Shown: positions 1 through 8,659 of the stretch, one piece after another
How positions within the stretch are numbered: the stretch's first letter is position 1
Layout of the letters: the number at the start of each line of letters is the position of its first letter
Assembly: GCA_002699585.1 (NCBI GenBank)
Contig: PABP01000009.1
Coordinates: forward strand, 355,750-419,749
Origin: Anaerolineaceae bacterium
GTDB lineage: Bacteria > Chloroflexota > Anaerolineae > Aggregatilineales > Phototrophicaceae
Direction of reading: 5' to 3'
DNA: 64,000 nt
Notes under the pieces: generated by a model
The model's database searches: none
Seen by the model: only the letters and a program-made list of their open reading frames with translations
What the model was told of the DNA's origin: nothing
Translations under genes and position numbers: made by a program

Positions 1-378
1 AAAGGCAACGCCGCCCTGGCGCGCCGCGATGTTTTGGGCCGCGAAGGCAAGCAGTTTGTCAGCCAGGAGGGTATCGTCAAGACGATCCAGGATTTGCTGG
101 ATGAGGTCCAGGCGAGCTTACTGGCGGATGCCACCGCATTCCGCGATGCCAATATCCACGATGTCGCCACGTATGATGAGCTGAAGCAGGTCATCGAAGC
201 GGGTGGCTGGGCACGCGGCTGGTGGGCTGGCAGCGATGATGACGAGCGCAAGGTCAAGGATGAAACGGGCGCAACGCTGCGCTGCTTCCCCTTTGACCAT
301 GCAGATGCGGGTAGTGGCAAGTGCTTCTACACAGAGGGTAGTGCTGACCAAATCGCCTTGTTTGCGAAAGCATATTAA
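1..378 (+). CDS. proS: Prolyl-tRNA synthetase, C-terminal end (partial)
   Basis: The window opens inside this gene. The frame is open from base 1 and gives 125 residues before the TAA. The product charges tRNA-Pro with proline in the cytoplasm. The visible part is the C-terminal domain of the archaeal/eukaryotic-type (short) ProRS: the ARRD stretch followed by a GREGK segment, the RGWWAG turn, RCFPFDH, and the terminal FAKAY. Ending in tyrosine is a hallmark of this ProRS type. In relatives this tail is a zinc-binding module with four cysteines. Here only two remain (RCFPF and GKCFY), and the first pair is replaced by an acidic GSDDDE segment, so zinc binding is doubtful. A clear terminator follows at 408-444. 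Confidence 0.93.
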   Translation, partial: KGNAALARRDVLGREGKQFVSQEGIVKTIQDLLDEVQASLLADATAFRDANIHDVATYDELKQVIEAGGWARGWWAGSDDDERKVKDETGATLRCFPFDHADAGSGKCFYTEGSADQIALFAKAY

Positions 379-407
379 GTCACTGGGTAGAACTACGTAG
401 GAAACTT

Positions 408-444
408 AACGGGTGCTTACTCGACAAAAAGTAGCACCCGTTTT
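408..444 (+). terminator. Rho-independent terminator of proS
   Basis: A perfect 10-bp stem, AACGGGTGCT (408-417) with AGCACCCGTT (433-442), encloses a 15-nt loop and runs into a short T-rich stretch (TTTTAT). It lies 30 bases after the proS stop codon. Confidence 0.85.
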
Positions 445-818
445 ATGATTCTAACTGAGACTGTGTGTTTCTGTGGGCTGGGACTACCCTTATTTAGCAT
501 GTATTTGACATTGGTAAAATATAAATCTTAACATGATTGTGTAGCTTTCCCCTGGCATGGTGGGGTTCATTGTGATTTAATGTACAATTGCGCATCGGGT
601 TTTATCGGTAATTTATACTGTTGTGTGCGAATTCGACCGATGCTAGACTAACAAAGGTTATCCTAAGACGGATTATTTGACCTTTTCGATAAAATTAGTG
701 TTTACCATCTTGAACCCGACACACAACCCAACCAACATTTTCAATAATCGTATTTTCACAAGCGTTTTTAAAACTGTGTGTGCAAACACACACCTATCCG
801 TCTTTTTTAGGAATTAAT
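445..818 (+). other. AT-rich gap and leader of the NYN gene
   Basis: No gene is seen in these 374 bases. There are several -10-like hexamers (for example TATACT at 614-619) but no convincing paired -35. Close to the next gene a 7-bp hairpin, GTGTGTG (776-782) with CACACAC (787-793) and a CAAA loop, sits about 15 bases before the ribosome binding site of the NYN gene. It could influence translation. Confidence 0.5.
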
Positions 819-2951
819 ATGGCGGCTTATTTAATTGTAGATGTCGACAATTTGCTACAGCGGTTTCGACTAAATGGTATGTCAATTGATTTGCAGGAGT
901 TAGCCGTTGGCCTCCGCGGTGCTGCGGCGCTCGCGGCGGGTTTGGCCAGTGCAGATCGATTGAAGGCTATTGCGCTTGCGGATTGGGATAATCTGCCAGC
1001 GTCTCCTAAGGGGATCGATCCACAGCTCATCTTCAGGGTGGCAGGCTATGAGGTGTTTGATGTCAAGCACCGCGACAGCCTGGCAGATGTTCTCATCATA
1101 CATTACTTCTCGTATGATCCTGAACCGATTGATGAACTCATCCTGGCGACGACCAGTCGTGATATGCTGCCGCTGATCCGACGCATCAAGCTGACGCGCA
1201 GTTCGCGCATCCGTATGTGGGGGTCGGAAGATGTGCTCAAAGGCACCGAGTTTGCGGACTCGATCATCTTCCAACCATTGGAAACCCTGCTCGGTATTCA
1301 GTCGAAAAACGTCGCAGTCTATATCGACTTTGAGAACATCGCCATCAGCCTGAACGAACAGGGCTATGTCGTTAATCTGGATCATCTGATTCAACGCATC
1401 GTTGGACGTGCCAGTCAATATGGCCAGGTGGTGAAGATGTCCGCGTATGCGCCCTGGGGCCAACGCGGCACGCTGCCGCCATTGGTCGATGGGGCTGGTC
1501 GTGAGATTGCTGATGATGCACCCTCGCGCATGATGCTGGCCAATATCGACCCGGTCTTTAACTTACCCGGCAAAAACAGCGCTGACATCCGTATTGCGCG
1601 TGATGTCATTACTGCTGCTGCCCAACCGGATTCGCCCGACATTTATATCGTGGCCAGCGGTGACCGTGACTTCAACGAAGTCCTGAATGCCCTGGTACAA
1701 CGCGGTAAATCGGTCATCATCTGGGGCGTGCGCGGTAGCACCAGCCGTATGCTGGAAAATCATCCCGGCATTGTGGTGGAGTACATCGAAGACTTCACCG
1801 ACCTGGCGACCCACAAATCCCTCAGCAGAGCATCACTGGAAGCCGACCCAGCGGAGACCTTCGTGCCATCGCAGTGGTCGAGTATCGTCATGCAGTTTGA
1901 CCGCATGGCTCAGCGTAATGACGTGACTTCCCTCAAACGTTCCGCATTTGTGGAGCAGTTGATAAACATGGGCGTCGTCGTCAATGCGGACCGTGCTAAT
2001 GATTTGCTCTCCCAGGCGGAAACGATGGGTGTGCTGCACATCAACGGCACGCAGCTATCGGTGAATCCCAGCCATCCGATTGTGGAGAAAACGCGCGTCA
2101 TCTATGAGTCGATCCAACGTCGCGTGGCTAATACGCTCAAGGTGCGTGGGTGGGAGTACGTCAACTACGGCTTCTTGCTCAAGGGCTTGGAGATGGAACC
2201 CGACATCAACCGACCAGGGATGAACGAAAACGATCAGTGGCGCTCCCATTGGATTGATAGCCTGGTCCGCGAACAAATATTGCGGCGTGAGTTGGTGCCC
2301 CATCGCCATAACCCGGATGACCTCGTTCCGGTGATCCGCCTGCCTGGTGAATTCGAAGAAGATATCGTGATGCCACCCGGCCAGGATAGCTACGAAGATG
2401 TGTTGGAAGACATCGACTGGACCGGAACGTCCATCACGGAACTGGCTGATTTTGACCCGAACGCGGCCAATATGACGGTGCGCATCATCGTCAGCGTGCA
2501 GCAGTTCACCAGCTTCCGCAATTTTGTGTGGTGCCCATTAGGGAGCCTGCACAAGCGCCTGCGTGCCTATGACAACAATATGGCGTTCCAGCGGGCTGTG
2601 GAGTACCTAGAAGCGAATAACATCGTTAGTGTGGATGAGTACCCCAATCCGCAGAGCGACTACAATACCAAAGGCATCTCGATCAACCAGGATGCGGCCT
2701 ATACCCAGGCTGTGCTCAATGAGCGCGATGAGTTCATCCGCATTTTGTTGGTCCTGTACGAAAACAACCAGCCGATTACCCAGGCGACCGTCGAACAACA
2801 TGCGGATGGCGGGCACTTTGATTATGATTTGTGGTTCTCCATTATGGAGACTGAAAACGTTTTGAATGCCTTACCGGGCCGCGCCGGACAGTACAGTCTG
2901 TTCCGTACGCACCATACCGTCAAAATCGTCGCTGGCGATAGCGTCGATTAA
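819..2951 (+). CDS. Double NYN (PIN-like) domain putative RNase
   Basis: A 710-residue protein. The ATG at 819 is chosen over an upstream in-frame GTG (780) because AGGA at 809-812 is well spaced from it. Two NYN/PIN-like nuclease domains stand in tandem. The first, about residues 3-155, carries D8, D10, N11, D90 and D115. The second, about 163-325, has YIDFEN (D170, N173), the SADIRIARD segment (D256) and SGDRDF (D282, D284). NYN domains use such aspartates to hold a metal ion for RNA cleavage. The rest, about 345-710, looks like repeated winged-helix segments and might bind nucleic acid. It is transcribed alone, between proS and rpsO. The substrate is unknown. The domain call is firm, but RNase activity is inferred from the family. 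Confidence 0.8.
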   Translation: MAAYLIVDVDNLLQRFRLNGMSIDLQELAVGLRGAAALAAGLASADRLKAIALADWDNLPASPKGIDPQLIFRVAGYEVFDVKHRDSLADVLIIHYFSYDPEPIDELILATTSRDMLPLIRRIKLTRSSRIRMWGSEDVLKGTEFADSIIFQPLETLLGIQSKNVAVYIDFENIAISLNEQGYVVNLDHLIQRIVGRASQYGQVVKMSAYAPWGQRGTLPPLVDGAGREIADDAPSRMMLANIDPVFNLPGKNSADIRIARDVITAAAQPDSPDIYIVASGDRDFNEVLNALVQRGKSVIIWGVRGSTSRMLENHPGIVVEYIEDFTDLATHKSLSRASLEADPAETFVPSQWSSIVMQFDRMAQRNDVTSLKRSAFVEQLINMGVVVNADRANDLLSQAETMGVLHINGTQLSVNPSHPIVEKTRVIYESIQRRVANTLKVRGWEYVNYGFLLKGLEMEPDINRPGMNENDQWRSHWIDSLVREQILRRELVPHRHNPDDLVPVIRLPGEFEEDIVMPPGQDSYEDVLEDIDWTGTSITELADFDPNAANMTVRIIVSVQQFTSFRNFVWCPLGSLHKRLRAYDNNMAFQRAVEYLEANNIVSVDEYPNPQSDYNTKGISINQDAAYTQAVLNERDEFIRILLVLYENNQPITQATVEQHADGGHFDYDLWFSIMETENVLNALPGRAGQYSLFRTHHTVKIVAGDSVD

Positions 2952-3031
2952 ATCTGTGCGTTGCTGGCGCTTGCACTGACCAAGTCGCCTGATTTTGTGT
3001 GCCTATTGACCAAGCCGCACCAAGGCAAGCA

Positions 3032-3060
3032 TTGTGAGTCTGTATGGTGTCTGCTACAAT
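3032..3060 (+). promoter_or_regulatory. Promoter of rpsO
   Basis: TTGTGA (3032-3037), a 17-nt spacer, and TACAAT (3055-3060) preceded by TG at 3052-3053, giving an extended -10. It lies about 75 bases before the rpsO start. Confidence 0.65.
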
Positions 3061-3136
3061 GCCTGCAATGCTTAAATAGGCCGATGAGTTTGCTGTCCAA
3101 TTCATCTGGCGACTAAAGGTGAGGACGGTCAAGGAT

Positions 3137-3406
3137 ATGCCCCTGACAACACAAGAAAAACTCGACATCATCAAGGAATTCGGTCGCTTTGAAGGCGATA
3201 CGGGTTCACCGCAAGTGCAAGTTGCTCTGTTATCTCGTCGTATCTCGCAGCTAACAGACCACCTGCGCATCCACTCTCATGATGAACATTCCCGCCGTGG
3301 TTTGCTGAAGTTGGTCGGCCAACGTCGCCGCCATCTGAAGTACATCGCCAAAAAAGACCCGCTGCAATATCGCGAATTGATCGAGCGATTGGGCTTGCGC
3401 CGCTAA
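3137..3406 (+). CDS. rpsO: 30S ribosomal protein S15
   Basis: An 89-residue protein of normal S15 length that binds 16S rRNA in the central domain during small-subunit assembly. Recognisable are the [18 protein letters not shown] stretch, [19 protein letters not shown] (the HxxDxxSRRGL signature) and the LIERLGLRR end. The ATG at 3137 matches the usual N-terminus (MPLTTQEK). GGTGAGG at 3118-3124 is the likely Shine-Dalgarno sequence, at a rather long spacing of 12. An upstream GTG at 3119 would add six residues and lacks a binding site. pnp follows after a structured 312-base gap, the same rpsO-pnp order as in many bacteria. Confidence 0.96.
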   Translation: MPLTTQEKLDIIKEFGRFEGDTGSPQVQVALLSRRISQLTDHLRIHSHDEHSRRGLLKLVGQRRRHLKYIAKKDPLQYRELIERLGLRR

Positions 3407-3503
3407 GCGGCTCTGGCCGTCTGATGCGCTGCTTTGGCAGATAACGACGGCTGCATGATGCATTGCATTTGGCACGACAATCTACCCGGCTAAAGGGTGA
3501 TGA

Positions 3504-3548
3504 AAAGAGAAGGGCACTTGGCGGTCATACGCCATCGCCCGACTCTTT
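3504..3548 (+). promoter_or_regulatory. Long hairpin in the rpsO-pnp interval
   Basis: Outer arms AAAGAG (3504-3509) and CTCTTT (3543-3548), then GGGC (3512-3515) with GCCC (3537-3540), and an inner TGGCG/CGCCA arm (3519-3523 and 3530-3534) with a 6-nt loop. The 45-nt hairpin lies 170 bases before pnp. It lacks a T-tract, so simple termination is unlikely. In E. coli a hairpin at this place is cut by RNase III and mediates PNPase autocontrol. A similar role here is inference. No other gene is seen in 3407-3718. Confidence 0.55.
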
Positions 3549-3718
3549 ACGACAACCCGGGCCGAGCCTGACGTGGCCACTGCAGAGAAAGTTCATACCA
3601 TCGCCTGGTTTTACAGGAATTGGAGCATGAGGTTAGGTGTACGCGCGATAGCTGATTTCATGCACCAATCCCTGTGCCAGGCGAATTTGTTTTATGCGTA
3701 AATTTGAGGAGACATTGA

Positions 3719-5962
3719 ATGGTTGTACAAACCCCAGAAGTTAAGACGTTTACCGCGACAATGGGTGGCGAAGAAGTCATCATTGAAACGGGGCGTCTGG
3801 CACAGCAGGCCGGTGGCAGCGTCACCGTCCGCATCGGCGATACCATGTTGCTCGCCACCGCCACGATGAGCAAATCTGTCCGTGATGGCATGGACTTCTT
3901 CCCGCTTTCAGTCGATTACGAAGAGAAACTGTATGCAGTCGGTCGTATCCCTGGCAGCTTCATGCGCCGTGAGGGTCGCCCATCGGACCGCGCGATTCTG
4001 ATTTCACGCGTGATTGACCGTACCCTGCGCCCGCTGTTCCCCAAGAACATGATCAACGATGTGCAGCTCATCCTGACGTCCCTGTCATCTGACCAGGAGC
4101 ATCAGGTTGATATGATCGGTATCATTGCGGCTAGCACAGCCATTATGATTTCTGACATTCCCTGGAATGGCCCGGTCGCGGGTGTCCGCATTGGCCTGAT
4201 TGACGACGAACTGATCGTCAACCCATCTGTTACCCAGATGGAGAGCAGCCGCCTGGACCTGCGTGTTTCCGCTACAGAAGATGCCATCAATATGGTCGAG
4301 TGTGGTGCGGATGAAGTTGACGAAGAGACAATGGTTCGTGCTCTATCGTTGGCACAGCAGTCCGTCCAGCCGATTATCCAGCTACAGAAAGAAATCCGGG
4401 CCGCTGTCGGCAAGGAAAAATCAGATTATACGACCAAGGCCCATGATGATGCCCTGGAAGCGGAAATCCGTGAGGCTTACAGTGCTCGCATTGGCGAGAT
4501 CGTCCGTAACCATACGGATCGTGCTGAGCGCAAAACAGCCATGAAAGAGATCGAAGAAGAAGTTGTTGCGGCTTACGAAGAACGCAATGCCTCTTCATCG
4601 GAAGAAGAACAGGTTAGCTTAAAGCTGGCTGCCAAAGCCGTTGATGACGTGATGGCCGAGCAAATCCGCAGCCGCACCGTCAACGAAGGCATTCGTGCCG
4701 ATGGCCGCGATACCCGCACCATCCGCCCCCTGAGCGCCGCCGTTGATCTCATCCCGCGCGTACATGGCAGTGGTTTGTTCCAACGTGGCGAAACGCAGGT
4801 TTTGACGATTGCGACCCTGGGCACCCCGCGTGATTCCCAGCTCATCGACGACCTGACCAACGATGACAAGAAGCGATACCTGCATCATTACAACTTCCCG
4901 CCATTCAGCACCGGCGAAGCCCGCCCGCTGCGTGGCCCCAAACGTCGTGAGATTGGTCATGGCTCCCTGGCAGAAAATGCGTTGCTGCCGATGATCCCTG
5001 AGCAGAAGGATTTCCCTTATACGCTGCGCCTTGTTAGCGAAGTCATGAGTTCCAACGGTAGTACCTCAATGGCCAGCGTTTGCGGCAGCACCCTGTCCCT
5101 GATGGACGCAGGTGTGCCGATTAAGCGCCCTGTTGGTGGTATTGCAATGGGTCTCATCAAAGAAGGCGACAAAGTCGCTGTCTTGACGGACATCCAGGGC
5201 CTGGAAGATCATATCGGCGATATGGACTTCAAAGTCGCTGGTACGGAAGTCGGTATCACCGCCTTGCAGATGGACATCAAAATCGCAGGTGTGACTGAAG
5301 ACATCATGCGTCAGGCGCTGTCGCAGGCGCGTGACGCTCGTATGCAGATTCTTGAGGTCATGAGTGGCGCCATCAGCGAAACCCGCGAAGACCTGAAAGA
5401 ATCCGCACCGCGCATGATTACGATCAAGATCGATCCTGAGAAAATCGGTGCGATCATTGGCCCTGGCGGCAAAACGGTCCGCGCTCTACAGGATTCCCTC
5501 AATGTCACCGTTGATATCCAGGAAGACGGCACAGTGTTCGTCGCTGGTGAAGATGGCCCGTCCGTCTATGCTGCCCGTGATCGCATCAACGGTATGGTTG
5601 AAGAAGCCAAGCTGGGGCAGGTCTACACCGGTAAAATCACCCGCGTTGAGGACTACGGCGTCTTCGTCGAAATCCTGCCGGGTAAAGAAGGCCTGGTCCA
5701 CGTCAGCCAACTGGCCGACTACCGCGTGGAATCGGTCCGTGATGAGTTCAAGCTCAACGACGAAATCATGGTCATGGTCACCGATGTCGATCCCGGTGGT
5801 AAGATCCGCCTGAGCCGTCAGGCTGTCCTCGAAGGTTGGACCATCGAAGAAGCCCGCGAGAAAGACAGCGGTGGTCGTCGTGGTGGCAACCGTCGCGGTG
5901 GTGGGGATCGTCGTGGTGGCGGAGATCGTCGCGGAGGCGGCAATCGTGGTGGCCGCAACTAG
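3719..5962 (+). CDS. pnp: Polyribonucleotide nucleotidyltransferase (PNPase)
   Basis: A 747-residue 3'-to-5' phosphorolytic exoribonuclease of RNA decay. The ATG at 3719 follows a strong TGAGGAGA site. Domain order: first RNase PH core (about 14-145), helical linker (240-320), second RNase PH core (about 325-540) with the catalytic IGDMDFK region, KH domain (about 555-615, GxxG loop IIGPGGKT), S1 domain (about 622-692). The last 33 residues form a basic RGG-like tail made of repeated RRGGG and DRR units, unlike the short tails of many PNPases. RGG tails usually add RNA affinity or phase behaviour. That role is inferred here. A terminator follows at 5998. Confidence 0.97.
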   Translation: MVVQTPEVKTFTATMGGEEVIIETGRLAQQAGGSVTVRIGDTMLLATATMSKSVRDGMDFFPLSVDYEEKLYAVGRIPGSFMRREGRPSDRAILISRVIDRTLRPLFPKNMINDVQLILTSLSSDQEHQVDMIGIIAASTAIMISDIPWNGPVAGVRIGLIDDELIVNPSVTQMESSRLDLRVSATEDAINMVECGADEVDEETMVRALSLAQQSVQPIIQLQKEIRAAVGKEKSDYTTKAHDDALEAEIREAYSARIGEIVRNHTDRAERKTAMKEIEEEVVAAYEERNASSSEEEQVSLKLAAKAVDDVMAEQIRSRTVNEGIRADGRDTRTIRPLSAAVDLIPRVHGSGLFQRGETQVLTIATLGTPRDSQLIDDLTNDDKKRYLHHYNFPPFSTGEARPLRGPKRREIGHGSLAENALLPMIPEQKDFPYTLRLVSEVMSSNGSTSMASVCGSTLSLMDAGVPIKRPVGGIAMGLIKEGDKVAVLTDIQGLEDHIGDMDFKVAGTEVGITALQMDIKIAGVTEDIMRQALSQARDARMQILEVMSGAISETREDLKESAPRMITIKIDPEKIGAIIGPGGKTVRALQDSLNVTVDIQEDGTVFVAGEDGPSVYAARDRINGMVEEAKLGQVYTGKITRVEDYGVFVEILPGKEGLVHVSQLADYRVESVRDEFKLNDEIMVMVTDVDPGGKIRLSRQAVLEGWTIEEAREKDSGGRRGGNRRGGGDRRGGGDRRGGGNRGGRN

Positions 5963-5997
5963 CTAACTCACAAGGCCCCCATTCATCAATATGAATC

Positions 5998-6029
5998 AAA
6001 TGCGCTGGCTGCTAAAGTCAGCGCATTTT
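5998..6029 (+). terminator. Rho-independent terminator of pnp
   Basis: A perfect 10-bp stem, AAATGCGCTG (5998-6007) with CAGCGCATTT (6019-6028), with an 11-nt loop and a short T run. It lies 36 bases after the pnp stop. Confidence 0.85.
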
Positions 6030-6215
6030 GCGTTCTATTCCCCTGGTTGAAATCACCTATTGCGCGCCTCTTGGCCTGTATTGCGTTTTCTTAAGCGTAA
6101 CTTCGAGGCCCTTTTGGCGTATTATCTATTGTAGAGTGTTCATTTGGTTGTGATCAAAGAGCGTCGTTGCAAAGCGCTTGTATGACAGGTGCTCAATAGT
6201 CTGAGGAGCTTTTGC

Positions 6216-7550
6216 GTGTCCGAACCTGCGCAGTCATCGTCAAACACAGGGAAAAGCGCGTCCAGTTCACCGGAGTGGGGTTCGCGTACCAAGCGCATGA
6301 TGTTTGGCATTGCCCTGGCGGCAGGGGTGGTGTTTCTCTTCTTCCTGAGGGATGCATTACCTTTGGTCATTGTGTCAGCATTGCTGGCTTTCTTGATGTA
6401 CCCGATGACCACGTTCATTACCAACCGCCTTCTGATTTTCCCACCTATTCGCAACAATCGGGCGATAGCGACTATCCTGTCGTTTGTGGTGGCTGTCTTC
6501 GTCGTGACGACCATCTTGCTGGTGGTGATACCGGCCCTGACCGATCAGGTCGAGGAGTTTGTGAATAGTATCCCCGGTCTGTTGCGGGAAGCCGAAACAG
6601 TGCTGGAAAATTGGCTCAGCCAACCTTTGATGTTCAATGGTGAGCCGATTTTGCTGGATGGCGAGACGATCATCCCATTGGAACGTATCGCGGAATTAAC
6701 AGGCACGACCGAGATCATTCAGCTATCGAACCTCAACCTGACCAACCTCGCCCAGTCGTTTTTCGGTTCTGTGACCACGCTCTCCGGCCCGGCTTTTAGT
6801 TTTGTGGGTGGGGCATTTAATACGATCATCAATTTTACCTTCCTGATTATGATGACGTTCTACCTGCTGAAAGATGGCGGTAGTTTTGTCGAGGGCTTCA
6901 TCAGTTTGGCCCCGGATGGCTATGAGGACGATGCTCGCCGCCTCTTTGATGACCTGGGTCGCGTCTGGAATGGGTATATTCGTGGGCAGGCTATTTTGTG
7001 CCTGGTGATGGGCGTGGCGGTCTACTTTACGGCATCACTACTGGGTGTGCCTGATGCGCCGATTCTGGGCTTGTTGGCGGGTGTGCTGGAATTCATCCCG
7101 ACGATTGGCCCCTTGCTGGCACTGATCCCGGCGGCTTTCCTGGGTCTGGTATCACACTCCGCGACCATTCCCTGGCTGGAAGGCGTACCTTTTGCACTTG
7201 TCATCATTTTTGTGTGGACCATGCTGCAAAACATTGAAGCGATTATTCTGGTGCCGCGTATTATGGGCGATAGCCTGGACCTACACCCGCTGGTTGTGAT
7301 TATCGGCGTGTTGGGCGGGGCTGCCCTGGCTGGCGCTTTGGGCGTGATCCTGGCTGCGCCATTCATTGCCAGTGGGCGCGTCATCAGCCGTTACTTCTAC
7401 GGCAAACTAACGGATAGACCAGCCTTCATCGAGCGCCGTGTCCGGGATCGCCGACGAGAAACGGGCATATCCAGGTTGCTGCTGCGCTTGTATCGCTATG
7501 TACGCATGCGCCTGAACAGTAACGGGAAACAGCGCTCGCCCGCCTCCTGA
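6216..7550 (+). CDS. AI-2E family transporter (YdiK/PerM-like membrane protein)
   Basis: A 444-residue multi-pass membrane protein. GTG at 6216 is chosen because GAGGAG (6203-6208) lies 7 bases before it. The upstream in-frame ATG lacks a site. About seven to eight hydrophobic segments are arranged as in the AI-2E exporter family: two at about 28-75, one at about 90-120, a periplasmic-like soluble stretch with VEEFVNSIPGLL, then the C-terminal helices with the conserved VLEFIPTIGPLLALIPA and LVPRIMGDSLDLHPL motifs. The basic C-terminal tail is cytoplasmic. Family members include transporters of AI-2 and Na+/H+ antiporters, so the substrate cannot be named. Confidence 0.88.
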   Translation: MSEPAQSSSNTGKSASSSPEWGSRTKRMMFGIALAAGVVFLFFLRDALPLVIVSALLAFLMYPMTTFITNRLLIFPPIRNNRAIATILSFVVAVFVVTTILLVVIPALTDQVEEFVNSIPGLLREAETVLENWLSQPLMFNGEPILLDGETIIPLERIAELTGTTEIIQLSNLNLTNLAQSFFGSVTTLSGPAFSFVGGAFNTIINFTFLIMMTFYLLKDGGSFVEGFISLAPDGYEDDARRLFDDLGRVWNGYIRGQAILCLVMGVAVYFTASLLGVPDAPILGLLAGVLEFIPTIGPLLALIPAAFLGLVSHSATIPWLEGVPFALVIIFVWTMLQNIEAIILVPRIMGDSLDLHPLVVIIGVLGGAALAGALGVILAAPFIASGRVISRYFYGKLTDRPAFIERRVRDRRRETGISRLLLRLYRYVRMRLNSNGKQRSPAS

Positions 7551-7618
7551 GGCGTGATGACTGGCAGTGATGCGTGTATAATGTCGCCTGAATCCTGACA
7601 TGATGAAGTGAGAGACTT

Positions 7619-7840
7619 ATGGACGATCTGAACGCACATACCCTTGCAGAAAGCGATAGCTACGCCATCTGGACGACCGTTGAGGATAACGGCGAAACCA
7701 TTTTTCACCTCGAACTCGGTAGCGTCACCCTGCACTTCTTCCAGGAAGAATGGGAAGAGCTGGTGGGCTTGCTCGAATCCGCAAGCAGTGATGATAATGG
7801 TGGTGGCAAGGCTCGCAGCTCCTCCAAAAAACGGCGCTAA
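7619..7840 (+). CDS. Small hypothetical acidic protein
   Basis: A 73-residue protein of unknown function. The first 56 residues alternate polar and hydrophobic positions, as in a small beta-sheet domain (AIWTTVEDNGETIFHLELG), and end in an acidic helix (EEWEELVGLLES). A disordered basic tail (SSSKKRR) follows. A TATAAT lies at 7577-7582 upstream, without a good -35. Its stop codon directly abuts the start of the next gene, and that gene overlaps the third by four bases, so the three are almost certainly one transcript. It may work with the two methyltransferase-like proteins that follow. Confidence 0.7.
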   Translation: MDDLNAHTLAESDSYAIWTTVEDNGETIFHLELGSVTLHFFQEEWEELVGLLESASSDDNGGGKARSSSKKRR

Positions 7841-8659
7841 ATGCCTGCTCAAAAATCCGAACTCATAGAAGTAATGGCCAAACACCTGCCGCCCAGTGCG
7901 GCGGGCCTGCGCTTGCTGGACGTGGGTGGCACGGCTGGCCCCATTTTGCTGCGACTGCGTCCTGATCTGGATGTTGTTATTGCCTCCGTACTTGCCAAAC
8001 AATGGGACTATGCCCCACAGTCATTCGATGCCATTGTCGCTTACGATATGCCCCTCGATGCCGATTACTTAGCCGCCATTTTGCGCCTCTTGCGGCCCGG
8101 TGGCCGCTTTGTACAGGTGAATCCTATCGATCAAACATTGGATGCGATTGGCGAGTCGCTGCTTAAGGCGGGTTTCGTGCGCTGTCTGGTAGAGCCAGCC
8201 ACCGAGCAGGGAGGCATCTTACTGCGTGGCGAACGTACCCATACCACCAGCGATACGCTAGAACGGGTTCAGGGCGTTGCTCAGCGGGATGCTGACCTGA
8301 TTGACCTGAGCAGCTTTAAGGGCCGTTATGTGCATCTTTTGGTGCGTCAGCAGCCCAATAAACCCGTATGGCGGCTGTCCCCGGACGAGGTCATCACCTG
8401 GGACGCGGCGGCTGTCGCCCAGGAAGGCGATGCTGCACTGTTGGCATTCAGCAGTTTGCCGAAAGCAGTCGCGTTTATGCAATCGGCTGTACTGGAAAAT
8501 GTCATCACAGGCATCAACAAAGTCGGTAAATTCAGCCTGCAAACTGCCACTGAATGGCCGCATCGAGCGATCGTCAATCCGACACTGGGGAGTATCACTG
8601 ACATGGCGATTCAGTTCATCGCCGTTGATCCATCGACTGCTGAAGCACCCGACGAATGA
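7841..8659 (+). CDS. Methyltransferase-like protein of unknown target
   Basis: 272 residues. The N-terminal half (about 20-110) looks like a class I SAM fold: LRLLDVGGTAG as the glycine motif I, SFDAIVAYDMPL as motif II/IV, and LRLLRPGGRFVQVNP as the post-motif strand. The second half (about 150-272) has no match I recognise. ATG directly follows the TAA of the preceding small gene. The last codon overlaps the next start (ATGA). The glycine motif is a little unusual (GGTAG instead of GxGxG), so catalytic activity is uncertain. Confidence 0.7.
   Translation: MPAQKSELIEVMAKHLPPSAAGLRLLDVGGTAGPILLRLRPDLDVVIASVLAKQWDYAPQSFDAIVAYDMPLDADYLAAILRLLRPGGRFVQVNPIDQTLDAIGESLLKAGFVRCLVEPATEQGGILLRGERTHTTSDTLERVQGVAQRDADLIDLSSFKGRYVHLLVRQQPNKPVWRLSPDEVITWDAAAVAQEGDAALLAFSSLPKAVAFMQSAVLENVITGINKVGKFSLQTATEWPHRAIVNPTLGSITDMAIQFIAVDPSTAEAPDE

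Noticed and set aside
3119..3136. GTG start six codons upstream for rpsO
   Set aside because: S15 proteins begin at [12 protein letters not shown] sequence, and the GTG overlaps the only good Shine-Dalgarno sequence.
5778..5999. A His/Asp-rich minus-strand frame across the pnp tail
   Set aside because: It is only the reverse complement of the RGG-coding repeats, which yields HD-rich nonsense.
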